Notes under the pieces: model-generated
The model's database searches: none
What the model saw: only the letters and a program-made list of their open reading frames with translations
Told to the model about the DNA's origin: nothing
In this document: positions 43,341-51,575 of the stretch, in pieces
Layout: every line of letters begins with the position of its first letter
Position numbering within the stretch: position 1 is the stretch's first letter
Program-made: the position numbers and the translations under genes
Origin: SAR202 cluster bacterium bin22
Lineage (GTDB): Bacteria; Chloroflexota; Dehalococcoidia; Lucifugimonadales; UBA3495
Length of the DNA stretch: 64,000 bases
Reading direction: 5' to 3'
NCBI GenBank assembly: GCA_002238505.1
Contig: MPMM01000015.1
Coordinates: forward strand, 1-64,000

Positions 43341-43826
43341 ATGGAACCTACGCTCAGATCGGGAGCTGACAGGCTTGCATTTCAGCATTCTTCCCAGCAA
43401 CTCCTGAGAGACCTGCTCAGCGATTGCTCCGTCGCCGATTTCACTCTCCCAGACCAACCAGCGGAGGACTTCGTTCCATTCAAGGCTCTTTGGGACACAG
43501 GAGCCACCAACAGCGTCATAACGGACCAGGTCGTCCAGCAATGCAACCTGATTCCCTCCGGCAAGACATTCGTGTACGGCGTCAATGGCCGACATCTCGC
43601 AGACACCTATTTGATCACCATTCAGTTGCAAGGACTCATCCTGTTCCCATCCTTGAGAGTTACCATGGGCGACTTCCTGGGGGCCGATGTCCTGGTGGGC
43701 ATGGATATAATCACCCACGGCGACTTCTTCGTAACCAACCAAAACGGGCAGACCACCTTCGCCTTCAGGGTGCCTTCACAAGGCGGCCTGAACTTCATCG
43801 CCTCTGATCACGAACAAGACGAGTAA
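43341..43826 (+). CDS. retropepsin-like aspartic protease
   Basis: This encodes 161 residues; AGGGGG six bases upstream of the ATG, overlapping the end of the DUF5678 gene region. The catalytic motif is FKALWDTGATNSVITDQVV at about 48-66, and the second part GADVLVGMDIITHGDFFVTN at about 113-132 is the hydrophobic-hydrophobic-G motif near the C-terminus. It is a third, distantly related member of this fold in the window. It is probably a small protease working as a dimer, coupled to the DUF5678 protein. Confidence 0.85.
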   Translation: MEPTLRSGADRLAFQHSSQQLLRDLLSDCSVADFTLPDQPAEDFVPFKALWDTGATNSVITDQVVQQCNLIPSGKTFVYGVNGRHLADTYLITIQLQGLILFPSLRVTMGDFLGADVLVGMDIITHGDFFVTNQNGQTTFAFRVPSQGGLNFIASDHEQDE

Positions 43827-44704
43827 CCGCCGTCACCAACGTCAATGCCAGGCCTTCGAGCATACGGCGCCGGAAACGACCCGCACCTGCACGAAGCCTT
43901 CCAGCTGGAGCTGAAGGACCGACGGGCATTATGCGAGCAGGGGAAGAGATAACCAGGCCAGAACGCTACGCCCTGTTTGAGACATCAATGACCGCCGACA
44001 GCGCCCCCGCCAAACAGGCAAAGGAGGCGCCGCCATCCCTTTCCTGACCCCTACAACTGACCGGTCTTCTTTATCAACATCATCAGGCCGATCCAGGACG
44101 AAATCCCCCGAAACCCGCAGAAACCAGCGTCGCCGCAGAAAATCCGTCGCGCTGAGAGCCGAATTGCGGCCCCTCAATCAAAAAAACAGTGTGGGCCAAC
44201 CACTCCAGGACAGGAACTCAAGATAGGAGCCAGCGACAGCGCCATCACCGGCGCCATTTTCACCGGGTCCGGGGCAAAAATAGCCCCTGGCCGGCACACC
44301 GCAGTGCCAGCCAGGGGCATAGCGCAGCCAACGACTACGTTGAAGCGCCTCAACTGGAATTATAGGACATGTTGCGCGGAGCGATAGTCGCAATTATCGT
44401 GCACGCTGGTCAGCGACCGCAACAGGCCATTGTCACCCTGAAGAAACGGTCAGTCGGCGCCACCAGTAGGCACGCTCGTCTAGCTCCCGGCTGCAGAAAG
44501 TCCGCTCCTGGTTGAAGTGTCAGGCATGACGCTGGAGTTCTCCGAGGCCGCGAGCGTATAGACCCTGAATCGAACATAGCTCAACGCATCGGCTTCATGT
44601 GGTTATCTTCGGAGGATTTTGGAGAGTGTAATGCACCGAGGCCTAAAACGCACCGCCGTACAGTTCTTGGATATGACTCCTTGCCCTATTAGGGCGTGTG
44701 GAGT
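43827..44704. other. gene-poor stretch with terminator hairpin and IS-end scar
   Basis: No convincing gene. A very strong hairpin lies at 44283-44318 (15 positions, one mismatch); on the - strand it is followed by TTTTTGCCCC, so it is an intrinsic terminator for - strand transcripts. At 44392-44404 AATTATCGTGCAC is the reverse of the IS-end motif at 9352-9364, with GGGTGACA-like sequence further right (44421-44428). The motif ATAGGACATGTTG is at 44363-44375. Confidence 0.45.
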
Positions 44705-45043
44705 TCACCCTTGGTCAGGCCACGTAGGCCACTCGGCGCTTCTCATTGCACGTACAACAGCATGCAGGATGTCGAGTAGGGCGTGGACTGATGATGGTGC
44801 CAAGAAGGAAACAATATGGTTGGCGATAAGAGTATCAGGGACACTAGCGGTGCCGGTCACCAGCCCGTAGGAGAAGATTCCTCCGTCTATCATCCTGGGT
44901 TCGTCTTTTCTCGCTTCGACGTATTGCTCCCTTGACTCCCATATGATGAGGTCATCGGTACGCTCGAAACGGTCAATTACGAGAGTCTCTGAGCCCTCAC
45001 CAGCGCTGAACAGGGTAATGTAGTTAAGTGTCATCGGTGCCAT
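44705..45043 (-). CDS. 112-aa hypothetical protein
   Basis: ATG 45043 has GAGG five bases upstream. The product begins with strands (MTLNYITLFSAGEGSETLVIDRFERTDDLIIWESREQYVEARK) and continues with a helix-rich part (VSFLAPSSVHALLDILHAVVRAM). The composition looks like a real small alpha/beta protein. No family is recognised. Neighbouring genes on this strand are decayed. Confidence 0.5.
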   Translation of the reverse strand: MAPMTLNYITLFSAGEGSETLVIDRFERTDDLIIWESREQYVEARKDEPRMIDGGIFSYGLVTGTASVPDTLIANHIVSFLAPSSVHALLDILHAVVRAMRSAEWPTWPDQG

Positions 45044-45112
45044 AAATCCTCGCTTTAGGAGTTGCGCGAACGGCTCCAGGGCCGCCTCTCTCCATAATGA
45101 ATTCTATGTGGC

Positions 45113-45490
45113 TTACCTGCGTAGGCTCCAGTCCTGCGTCCAGTCGGGCGCTGCCTGCACCTGGTAGAGGTCGTTGCCGTGACTGACGACACACCCGTCC
45201 TCAAGAAGGTGCTGGAGGGCTAGGCGGATCAGGTCCGCAGTAAGGAGGGCCACCGGTCGAAATCCGCTCAACGTGCGTTCCACCTCAAGAGTCCCGTGAC
45301 CCGTCTCATGGTCCACCATGTCGCAGATCTCAACCAGGACGGTAATCATCAGGGCATTCAGATCACAGCTGTCCCAGGGTCAGCTGTCATGCACGGAATT
45401 GACGTATTGCGTTCTTGCCACTTTGGCCGCCGCCTCGGGCTTATCGTCCCCAGCTTCTTGCAACCATGCCCGCGTAAGCCAATCACCCAT
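45113..45490 (-). pseudogene. small winged-helix gene (copy B) with in-frame TGA
   Basis: A strong GGAGGGG precedes ATG 45490. The frame reads MGDWLTRAWLQEAGDDKPEAAAKVARTQYVNSVHDS, then TGA at 45380-45382, then continues in frame to LTADLIRLALQHLLEDGCVVSHGNDLYQVQAAPDW and the final stop at 45113. The last ~55 codons match copy A at 7590-7741. If the TGA were a sense codon the product would be 125 residues. An alternative start (ATG at 45349) could give a shorter 78-aa product. Confidence 0.6.
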
Positions 45491-45563
45491 ATCAGTTGCC
45501 CCTCCCCCTGCGGTTTCCCTTCTCCTTATCGTGTTGTGGCGCTTTCAACGACACTGAATCGTC

Positions 45564-46017
45564 GGTAGTGTCGCACTTTGAAATTAGGGAATCTCAATTC
45601 AGTCATGCTCTCTAACCCAACGAATCAAAGAGGTCTTTGCGAAACTGGCGCCTTACTATCCCTTCGTTCCACTCTTCTGACGTCATGCTTGCGTATTTGG
45701 CAGATATGAACTCTATTTCCTTTACCAAGGTGGCATAGAGCCGCTCTGCTTCTGAAAATGCCCCTTACTCAGTCTCTGGAAGCCAATACTGAAGGTTATG
45801 AGTATGCAACTTCAGACCTGAAAGCACTTCATCTAGCTCCACCGAGTTTCGTACTCCGAGTTCAGCCAGAGCCGAAGATACAATGAACAAGAACGCTTTT
45901 TCTCCCAACTTATTGGGCCTATTCATCATCGGTCTATACCTCTCTACAATTCTACAGCATCGTGCAGGAGGGTTGCCTCATTGTGACGGGATTCCAATTT
46001 CAAAGTGAGACACTACC
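45564..46017. mobile_element. 454-bp element with 22-bp terminal inverted repeats and 8-bp target duplication
   Basis: The left end 45564-45585 (GGTAGTGTCGCACTTTG...) and the right end 45996-46017 are inverted repeats with one mismatch in 22. Both sides are flanked by the same 8 bases, GAATCGTC, at 45556-45563 and 46018-46025. This is a textbook insertion with target duplication. The size is too small for a normal transposase; it carries one decayed 106-codon frame. The GG start and 8-bp duplication would suit an IS1595-like MITE, but that family call is a guess. Confidence 0.85.
45612..45929 (-). pseudogene. 106-codon gene inside the small element, in-frame TAA
   Basis: The frame MMNRPNKLGEKAFLFIVSSALAELGVRNSVELDEVLSGL...HNLQYWLPETE runs to TAA at 45765-45767 and then continues in the same frame as GAFSEAERLYATLVKEIEFISAKYASMTSEEWNEGIVRRQ... 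to TAG at 45612-45614. Both halves look like real protein. It has no transposase motif, so it would be a passenger gene. The ORF is not in a protein family I recognise. Confidence 0.6.
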
Positions 46018-46171
46018 GAATCGTCTCCCGCAGCGCCGACAGGGAATGGCTCTGACCCACACAAACTAAAGCCGCCAGGATTGGCCACATCCACCGCAGC
46101 TGGGATCGCAGTAAAACTACCGGTCATGCCTAACCATGAATCACCTTTGAAATCAGTGCGGGCTGTCCGCC

Positions 46172-46310
46172 TGGGACGGCGGCCGTGGCCACGGTTAGGC
46201 CGCCTCTTCTGCAGTCCCTTCCTCCGAGAGATACAACAAATCGTCTAACTCCGACAAATCCCTCTCAGACGTTTGCTGCACTTGGCGGGAGTCAGTGAGC
46301 GCATGCGTCA
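46172..46310 (-). pseudogene. fragment of the repeated small gene (copy B, 5' part)
   Basis: On the - strand LTHALTDSRQVQQTSERDLSELDDLLYLSEEGTAEEAA is encoded, closely matching 7429-7570 at the DNA level. In that copy the part joins directly to the winged-helix part; here the two are 900 bp apart. The fragment overlaps nothing intact and lies just beyond the end of the HEPN-motif gene. Confidence 0.6.
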
Positions 46311-46348
46311 GGAGTAATGCGCCAAAGGTGGCCAGGGCCGTTGCAGCG

Positions 46349-47368
46349 TCAATTAATTTCACTGCTCCTCGACACTGGGGGAGGAGTTCTTGCGCATACC
46401 TCCAGAAAGGCATGCGCGTCCTCTATCATGGATTTGATAGCTTCGTAGGTCTCGTCATCAAGTTGAGTACTCAAGGTCTGCCGGTTTGACCTGCCGGTGT
46501 GCTTGGTCAAATGAGGAGCAATTATTACCTTGTTTTCGACAACGAGACCGTTGTAGATGGTTGAATGAGCGATTGCGTCACGAATATCCACTAGTTCTTC
46601 TAGGTTGGCGATGCCGGGTTCTCGTAGTTGGTCCGGTATGATGTCGGAAGTTTCTCGGTCCAGGGCGGCTACCAGTCCTGAGAAGTTCTTGTCGCTGTTT
46701 TTCTCCACGAGGCTCATCTGTAGGGGTTCAAGTCTGGCCCACCACGCGTTAAACCACTCAGCGGAAAGTGTGCCTTCAGCCTGAGCGGCGGTGATATCGT
46801 CATACATCGGGACAATATCCGGATGCCGTGAGACGAGGTGGTAATTCAGACGCTTCTCAACATAGCGAAGTGACATAAATATTTCGCCAGGACGAGCAAT
46901 TAGCTGTTGATATTCAGGGGTGTTTGTTGGAGGCGGCCGAACGATAAGGTTCATGGATTCCTGGGGCGACATATCAATGCGGTTGAAAATGTAACGGACG
47001 ACGTCGACGGAAACGTCCTCTTCCGATTCATCTATGGAGAGGATGGGAGGGATCTTGTTGAGATAATCTACAAAGGTATGGTGTGATTCTCTCGACAACA
47101 TGTAATTGGCCCACTCCGAAATAATCTTGGTAGATGCAACGAAGACAGGGGTTTCCAATTCTGGATCATCCTCCGCCGACCAGAACAGCGCAAACTCGAC
47201 TCCCGGGGCCGGGAGGCCGAGGGCAGGCAAGTGAGTGTGCAACTGGGCCATAGTAGGCCGCACCGTTTTTCCTAAATCTATAAGGGGTTTGCTGACAAAT
47301 TTGCCGGCATCTTCTAATATCAGATGATAGCTGCCAGTGCTTGTTGTTGAATTTTCCAATGCATTCAC
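46349..47368 (-). CDS. 339-aa protein with HEPN-like RxxxxH motif
   Basis: GTG start at 47368; an in-frame stop 12 bases upstream rules out a longer form. The protein is alpha-helical. Near the C-terminus the segment NLEELVDIRDAIAHSTIYNG holds R-D-A-I-A-H, the R-x4-H motif of HEPN RNases, in the usual helix setting. The N-terminal 200 residues (for example VEFALFWSAEDDPELETPVF) are not recognised. A HEPN toxin or RNase role is inferred from this motif. An IS5-family element is inserted about 30 bases upstream, possibly separating it from its promoter or a partner gene. Confidence 0.55.
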   Translation of the reverse strand: MNALENSTTSTGSYHLILEDAGKFVSKPLIDLGKTVRPTMAQLHTHLPALGLPAPGVEFALFWSAEDDPELETPVFVASTKIISEWANYMLSRESHHTFVDYLNKIPPILSIDESEEDVSVDVVRYIFNRIDMSPQESMNLIVRPPPTNTPEYQQLIARPGEIFMSLRYVEKRLNYHLVSRHPDIVPMYDDITAAQAEGTLSAEWFNAWWARLEPLQMSLVEKNSDKNFSGLVAALDRETSDIIPDQLREPGIANLEELVDIRDAIAHSTIYNGLVVENKVIIAPHLTKHTGRSNRQTLSTQLDDETYEAIKSMIEDAHAFLEVCARTPPPVSRSSEIN

Positions 47369-47397
47369 CTTTGGTGCCTAGTTAAGCCTTATTCGAT

Positions 47398-48631
47398 TAG
47401 GGATACTCTGAACAAGGCCCATCATGGCCTGAATTGCGGCTGACCGATGGGCAAGGGGTGTAATTCACCGTCCCAGACTGGTCTGATTTCGTTCATTGCC
47501 CAGCATTTCGCCTCTTTTACGGGACAATTGGGAGCTTGTCAGGGGTTGATGGCCGATGAATATTGCCCCTGGGCCCACTACCCCCTCGGTTGACCCTCTG
47601 CAATCAACAGGTTGCCCAGCCCGAACAGCAGAGCCAACCGCTCCGTGTTCTTTGCCAGCCCCCGGTAGCGTACTTTCCAATACCCGAACTGGCGCTTCAG
47701 TCTCTGGAAGGGATGTTCCACTTTGGCTCGCACCGACGCCTTCGCCTTCTCCACCAGCGCTACAGCGCTATCCGGCTCCAGCTTCCGCCGTCTCCCAGGA
47801 CGCATCGCCACCCGCCATTCCACCTCCAATTCCAGGTTCTCCTCCCTCCTGTGAACCCCCTGATACCCGGCGTCGCCCCACACCACCGTCTCTCCCCCGT
47901 GCAGCAGATGGCGCGTCTCGGTCACGTCATGGGCGTTGGCCGCCGTCGTGCTCATGCTGTGGACTATCCCCGTCTCCGAGTCCACTCCGATGTGAGCTTT
48001 CATCCCGAAGTGCCACTGGTTCCCCTTCCTGGTCTGGTGCATCTCCGGGTCCCGCTCCTGGTTCCGGTTCTTGGTGGAGGACGGCGCCTCAATGATGGTG
48101 GCGTCCACGATGGTTCCCTCCCTGAGCTTCAGTCCCTGGCTTTCCAGGTGGGCGTTGATCTCCTCCAGCAGACCCTGCCCCAGGTTGTGCTTCTCCAACA
48201 GGTGGCGGAAATTGAGGATGGTGGTCTCGTCGGGCAGGGGACCGGTGAGCTTCAGCCCTACGAACCGCCGCACCGGGTCGGACTCGTAGAGCAAGTCCTC
48301 CATGCCCGGGTCGCTGAGATTGTAGAACAGTTGCACGCAGTGTATGCGCAGCATGACCGGCAATGGATAGGGACGACGGCCCCGTCCGGCCTTGGGATAG
48401 AAAGGATGGATGCGGCCTTCCAGCTTCTGCCAGGGAATCAATCCGTCCATCCGCTCCAGGAACAGCTCCCGACGGGTCTTGCGCTTCTTCCCCTGATATT
48501 CCAGATCGGAAAAGAGCCTGCCCTCGTGAAGACGGGGGTGGGTTGCTCCATCCCAATTCACCTATCTACTGGTCTGGCTTGCCTTCTCCTACTATGCCAT
48601 AATCTCCCTGACTTGTTCAGAGTTTCCCTAA
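47398..48631. mobile_element. IS5-family insertion sequence
   Basis: Inverted repeats TTAGGGATACTCTGAACAAG (47398-47417) and its near-complement at 48612-48631 (19 of 20) bound the transposase gene. If the terminal TTAG/CTAA bases are target, they fit the YTAR preference of IS5 but are not identical. Length about 1.23 kb is usual for IS5 elements. The transposase frame is intact, so it may be active. Confidence 0.85.
47578..48561 (-). CDS. IS5-family DDE transposase
   Basis: This encodes 327 residues. The N-terminus has RMDGLIPWQKLEGRIHPFYP and the GRGRRPYPLPVMLRIHCVQLFYNLSDPGMEDLLY block of IS5 transposases. Catalytic region: TIVDATIIEAPSS (first Asp), then VVWGDAGYQGV (second Asp), then KVEHPFQRLKRQFGYWKVRYRGL with the Y-(2)R-(3)E-(6)K-like signature (the Glu of VEHPF). 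It cuts and pastes its own element between the inverted repeats. Confidence 0.95.
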   Translation of the reverse strand: MNWDGATHPRLHEGRLFSDLEYQGKKRKTRRELFLERMDGLIPWQKLEGRIHPFYPKAGRGRRPYPLPVMLRIHCVQLFYNLSDPGMEDLLYESDPVRRFVGLKLTGPLPDETTILNFRHLLEKHNLGQGLLEEINAHLESQGLKLREGTIVDATIIEAPSSTKNRNQERDPEMHQTRKGNQWHFGMKAHIGVDSETGIVHSMSTTAANAHDVTETRHLLHGGETVVWGDAGYQGVHRREENLELEVEWRVAMRPGRRRKLEPDSAVALVEKAKASVRAKVEHPFQRLKRQFGYWKVRYRGLAKNTERLALLFGLGNLLIAEGQPRG

Positions 48632-48853
48632 TACTTCCAGTCCGTCGGCGTTGCTCCTTTCGCCTGGCCGCGCAGGTATTGAACGAATCGGATTGGACGC
48701 CAGTGGTGTAGGAGCGCAGGCAAAAGGAGTTGGTAGACTCATTTCGCAGGCAATGGCGGTTGGCCTGACGCGCCCCGCATCTTATCCTTTCCTGACGCTG
48801 CACAGCAGCGTGGTCCATCTTGGCATTTTGCGCAAATCGCGGGGATTGTTTGA

Positions 48854-49564
48854 ATGGTTTCCGAATCGCGCCCCCTGGCTATGCTGATTGACGGCGACAA
48901 CGCCCAACCATCCTTAATAGAGAACATCCTGGCGGAGACTGCAAAGTACGGCGTGGTCACAACTCGCCGTGTCTATGGTGATTGGACGACTCCCCAGATG
49001 AATGGGTGGAAGGATTCGCTCCATTCTTACGCAGTCCAGCCCATGCAGCAGTTTGGCTATACCGTGGGGAAGAACGCCACGGACAGTGCCCTGATAATCG
49101 ACGCCATGGACCTGCTGCACGGGGGAACCGTGGGAGGCTTCTGCATCGTTTCCAGCGATAGCGACTATACTCGGTTGGCCACCAGGATACGTGAGCAGGG
49201 ACTGTTCGTAATGGGCATCGGGCGGTCTGACACACCCAAGTCTTTCGTCAACGCATGTGAGATATTCGTTTACACGGAAAATCTCTCTCCCCAGGCCGAG
49301 AAAGAGGTTCCCGTAGCCGATCTGGACGTTTCCGACTGGACCCAGACTACTACGCGTGCAATCGAGATGGCAGCCCAGGACGATGGGTGGGCGTTCCTCG
49401 GAGCCGTAGGAACATACCTGCGGCAATTGGACCCTGCCTTCGATGCCAGAAGCTATGGTTACAAGCAATTATCGCCGTTAATCAAGTCCCGAATGGATCT
49501 CTTTGAGACCAGGGAACCCAGGATGGGAAATGGGACTTCGCAGGTATACGTGAGAGTAAGGTGA
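48854..49564 (+). CDS. NYN-domain (LabA/DUF88-type) protein with LOTUS-like C-terminus
   Basis: This encodes 236 residues. The NYN (PIN-like) domain is at 8-145: LAMLIDGDNAQPSLI, GYTVGKNATDSALIIDAMDLLH and GFCIVSSDSDYTRLATRIREQG, which gives the acidic site D-D-D. The C-terminal part (AAQDDGWAFLGAVGTYLRQLDPAFDARSYGYKQLSPLIKSRMDLFE) fits an OST-HTH/LOTUS RNA-binding domain, often fused to NYN. It is a predicted ribonuclease, sometimes seen in defence contexts. It is divergent from the IS5 element. Confidence 0.88.
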   Translation: MVSESRPLAMLIDGDNAQPSLIENILAETAKYGVVTTRRVYGDWTTPQMNGWKDSLHSYAVQPMQQFGYTVGKNATDSALIIDAMDLLHGGTVGGFCIVSSDSDYTRLATRIREQGLFVMGIGRSDTPKSFVNACEIFVYTENLSPQAEKEVPVADLDVSDWTQTTTRAIEMAAQDDGWAFLGAVGTYLRQLDPAFDARSYGYKQLSPLIKSRMDLFETREPRMGNGTSQVYVRVR

Positions 49565-49802
49565 TGGTCTGCTCAGCCCCGGCCACTCCAGTGAAAGCAG
49601 GAGGCCAGAGAAAGCATCGTTGGTCAACGGTGAACTTACAGTTGGACATCCCACCGGAAAGTTCTCAATACGGTACACTTAGGCCCACCACCGGAACTGT
49701 TGTTCGTAGAATTGGCTTGAGCATCAGGGAGGTCGCTTAATTTTTCCGTGGTTCTGTCCAAACAGCGGGGCCCACTTCGGTATCTTGCGGCGGCACCCTT
49801 GC

Positions 49803-50819
49803 TCATAACCCATTTGCCCTTCGTTGAATGTCGGCGCATCTTTCCATCAAGTCGCCGAACCGTTCTTCATCGTCAAGGAGCATCCCATCGGCCAGCATCC
49901 TGTCGTAGTCGTTGGAAAGGACCTGGAGAACTGGGCCGCGCGGCACCAGTTGCAATTCGCCCGACACCGCCGCAATGTAGTTGACCCAATTCCCGTTCGC
50001 GTCTTTCTCTCGGAAGAACATCGACTTGTGGCGAGACACCGAAAGCGCCAAGGCATGGTCCTCCAGCGCCTTATCTGCATATCCCGTATCGTCCAACCTT
50101 ACCAGGTCGTACCAATGCCGGGACAGCCGCTCTCCCCGGCTCCGCTGCTGTTGACAGAAGACGTGCACGGCGGTCGCCTTTTCCCAGAAAGTACGTTCAG
50201 CCAACATGACAGAGGGGCGGGCGGTAGGGAAAGCGACATCCGGTAAATAGCTGGCCGCGTCGCATCCGCATAAGCGTTCCTCCCGAGGTTCGCCAATCGA
50301 GCGTGCGCCAAACTCGACCATTACCTCGGGTCTCACAAAGCCATAATTGTCAAACAGAGGCTCGTAGGCAACGAAAATGTGGTCTCCTTCGGCCCGGAGT
50401 TCGGCGGATAGACCCGCCGCGGCCAGATTAACTTCTACGGAAGGCAAAGCTTGATTTACTACCCACCCAGGTAACCGTCTCCTGATTTCACGACTCCACC
50501 GGCGCTCCTGGCTGCGGGTCGCGGGAATGGCCTCGTCATCCCCGTCCGTCAGCAGGTCCGGCGCGATGGCGCGGATGTCATAGGTAATGTCGAGGTCCTC
50601 GGAAAACCGGCGAATAGCATGGTATGCCTTCGCCAGGGAGGTGCCTCCTTTGAAGGTCAGGTCTACTCCGAAGGACGTTTCGATGAGGGATGCCAGGGTC
50701 TGGACGACCCAGATGTCCTTTTCCAGTAAATGCGCCCGGCGCCCACTGAGAGCGGCTGCGACCTCCAGGGCGTCCCGCCGGTCATCCGGGGAGAGCGATT
50801 GAAACGAAACTTCAGCCAC
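49803..50819 (-). CDS. AbiEii-type nucleotidyltransferase toxin
   Basis: This encodes 338 residues. The family signature is at residues 55-80: DLTFKGGTSLAKAYHAIRRFSEDLDI, with G-G-T-S and E-D-L-D of the nucleotidyltransferase fold. Downstream are FGARSIGEP...PVAFPTARPSVMLAERTFWEKATAVH and RHWYDLVRL, typical for AbiEii/AbiGii. These toxins transfer nucleotides to tRNA acceptor ends and stop growth of phage-infected cells. The gene overlaps the antitoxin gene by 8 bp. Confidence 0.93.
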   Translation of the reverse strand: MAEVSFQSLSPDDRRDALEVAAALSGRRAHLLEKDIWVVQTLASLIETSFGVDLTFKGGTSLAKAYHAIRRFSEDLDITYDIRAIAPDLLTDGDDEAIPATRSQERRWSREIRRRLPGWVVNQALPSVEVNLAAAGLSAELRAEGDHIFVAYEPLFDNYGFVRPEVMVEFGARSIGEPREERLCGCDAASYLPDVAFPTARPSVMLAERTFWEKATAVHVFCQQQRSRGERLSRHWYDLVRLDDTGYADKALEDHALALSVSRHKSMFFREKDANGNWVNYIAAVSGELQLVPRGPVLQVLSNDYDRMLADGMLLDDEERFGDLMERCADIQRRANGL

Positions 50820-51408
50820 TGGCCACCCTTGCGCTTACCGGCTCGGCGATCCAGGCGGGCATCAATGCCCGGGACGCTGCCAGTTCACCCAGGTCTTCGG
50901 CGGATAGTTTTCGGCCAATCACGCTGAGACTCTCCTCAACCTCCTGAGGGCCCAGCCACGCCAGAGCGCGCAAGGCGTTACCGGCTGCTCGGTGCGGGGC
51001 TACAAGCTGCCACCTTGGGGCGTGGCGCAGGTGTACCGTGCCCTTGCCGAGTTTCAGTTTGCGGCTGGGGCCGGAAGTGAGGTAAACAGACCTGACCGGC
51101 ACCTGAGTTGTGAGGCCGAGGGCGTTTGCCGCCGCTCCGCCGCAAGGTACAATCGTCTCCCCCCACAGTTCGGATAAAGACTCGATCACCTTATCAACTG
51201 ACGGAGGGCGAGGGCCGAAGCGAGTTTCTACCGGACGCACGTAAACGCCCTGACAGACTCGGCTCAGGCGCCCGCTTCGGGCAAGACGCGACAAAGCTTG
51301 GTCCACTGCATCCCTGTTTCCCAGGTGTAGCAGGACATTTGGGCACAGCAACGACCCCTCCGGCGACTCAGCAGCGTACTCCATAATCAGGCGAGGCAGG
51401 CTTGGCAT
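50812..51408 (-). CDS. AbiEi-type antitoxin
   Basis: This encodes 198 residues. An N-terminal winged helix (ALSRLARSGRLSRVCQGVYVRP) is followed by the AbiEi domain (VIESLSELWGETIVPCGGAAANALGL). Such antitoxins repress their own operon through the winged helix and neutralise AbiEii; in this type IV system no direct contact is needed. The toxin gene follows with 8-bp overlap. Confidence 0.88.
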   Translation of the reverse strand: MPSLPRLIMEYAAESPEGSLLCPNVLLHLGNRDAVDQALSRLARSGRLSRVCQGVYVRPVETRFGPRPPSVDKVIESLSELWGETIVPCGGAAANALGLTTQVPVRSVYLTSGPSRKLKLGKGTVHLRHAPRWQLVAPHRAAGNALRALAWLGPQEVEESLSVIGRKLSAEDLGELAASRALMPAWIAEPVSARVASG

Positions 51409-51575
51409 GGCGTATATCCGATGCTAGAATGTCAGAAATATATCATCAAGACTGACTATACGCAAGTAAGGACACTATTGGGAAATCGTTTCCCGGGGTT
51501 GATGGCGATAATTCCGACTCCGTGTTTTCTGTTAGCCTTACCACGTAGTCAGTGGTTTGTCGCAGGTGGATTAGC

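Noticed and set aside
43846-44048. Small frames such as MPGLRAYGAGNDPHLHEA... downstream of the retropepsin gene
   Set aside because: No RBS, no family, and short. They may be fragments but cannot be supported as genes.
44276-44319. Hairpin considered as a tRNA or other structured RNA gene
   Set aside because: It is a single long stem without the cloverleaf arms or a CCA-like end; a T-run on the - strand makes a terminator the better reading.
45296-45568. + strand frames over the winged-helix relic
   Set aside because: The - strand frame matches a second copy at 7590-7741 and has a strong RBS; the + strand frames are shadows.
30121-46000. Possible stop-codon reassignment, because several genes have single in-frame stops
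   Set aside because: All three stop codons occur in the relics (TAA, TGA and TAG), while intact genes here end normally at all three. Independent decay explains it.
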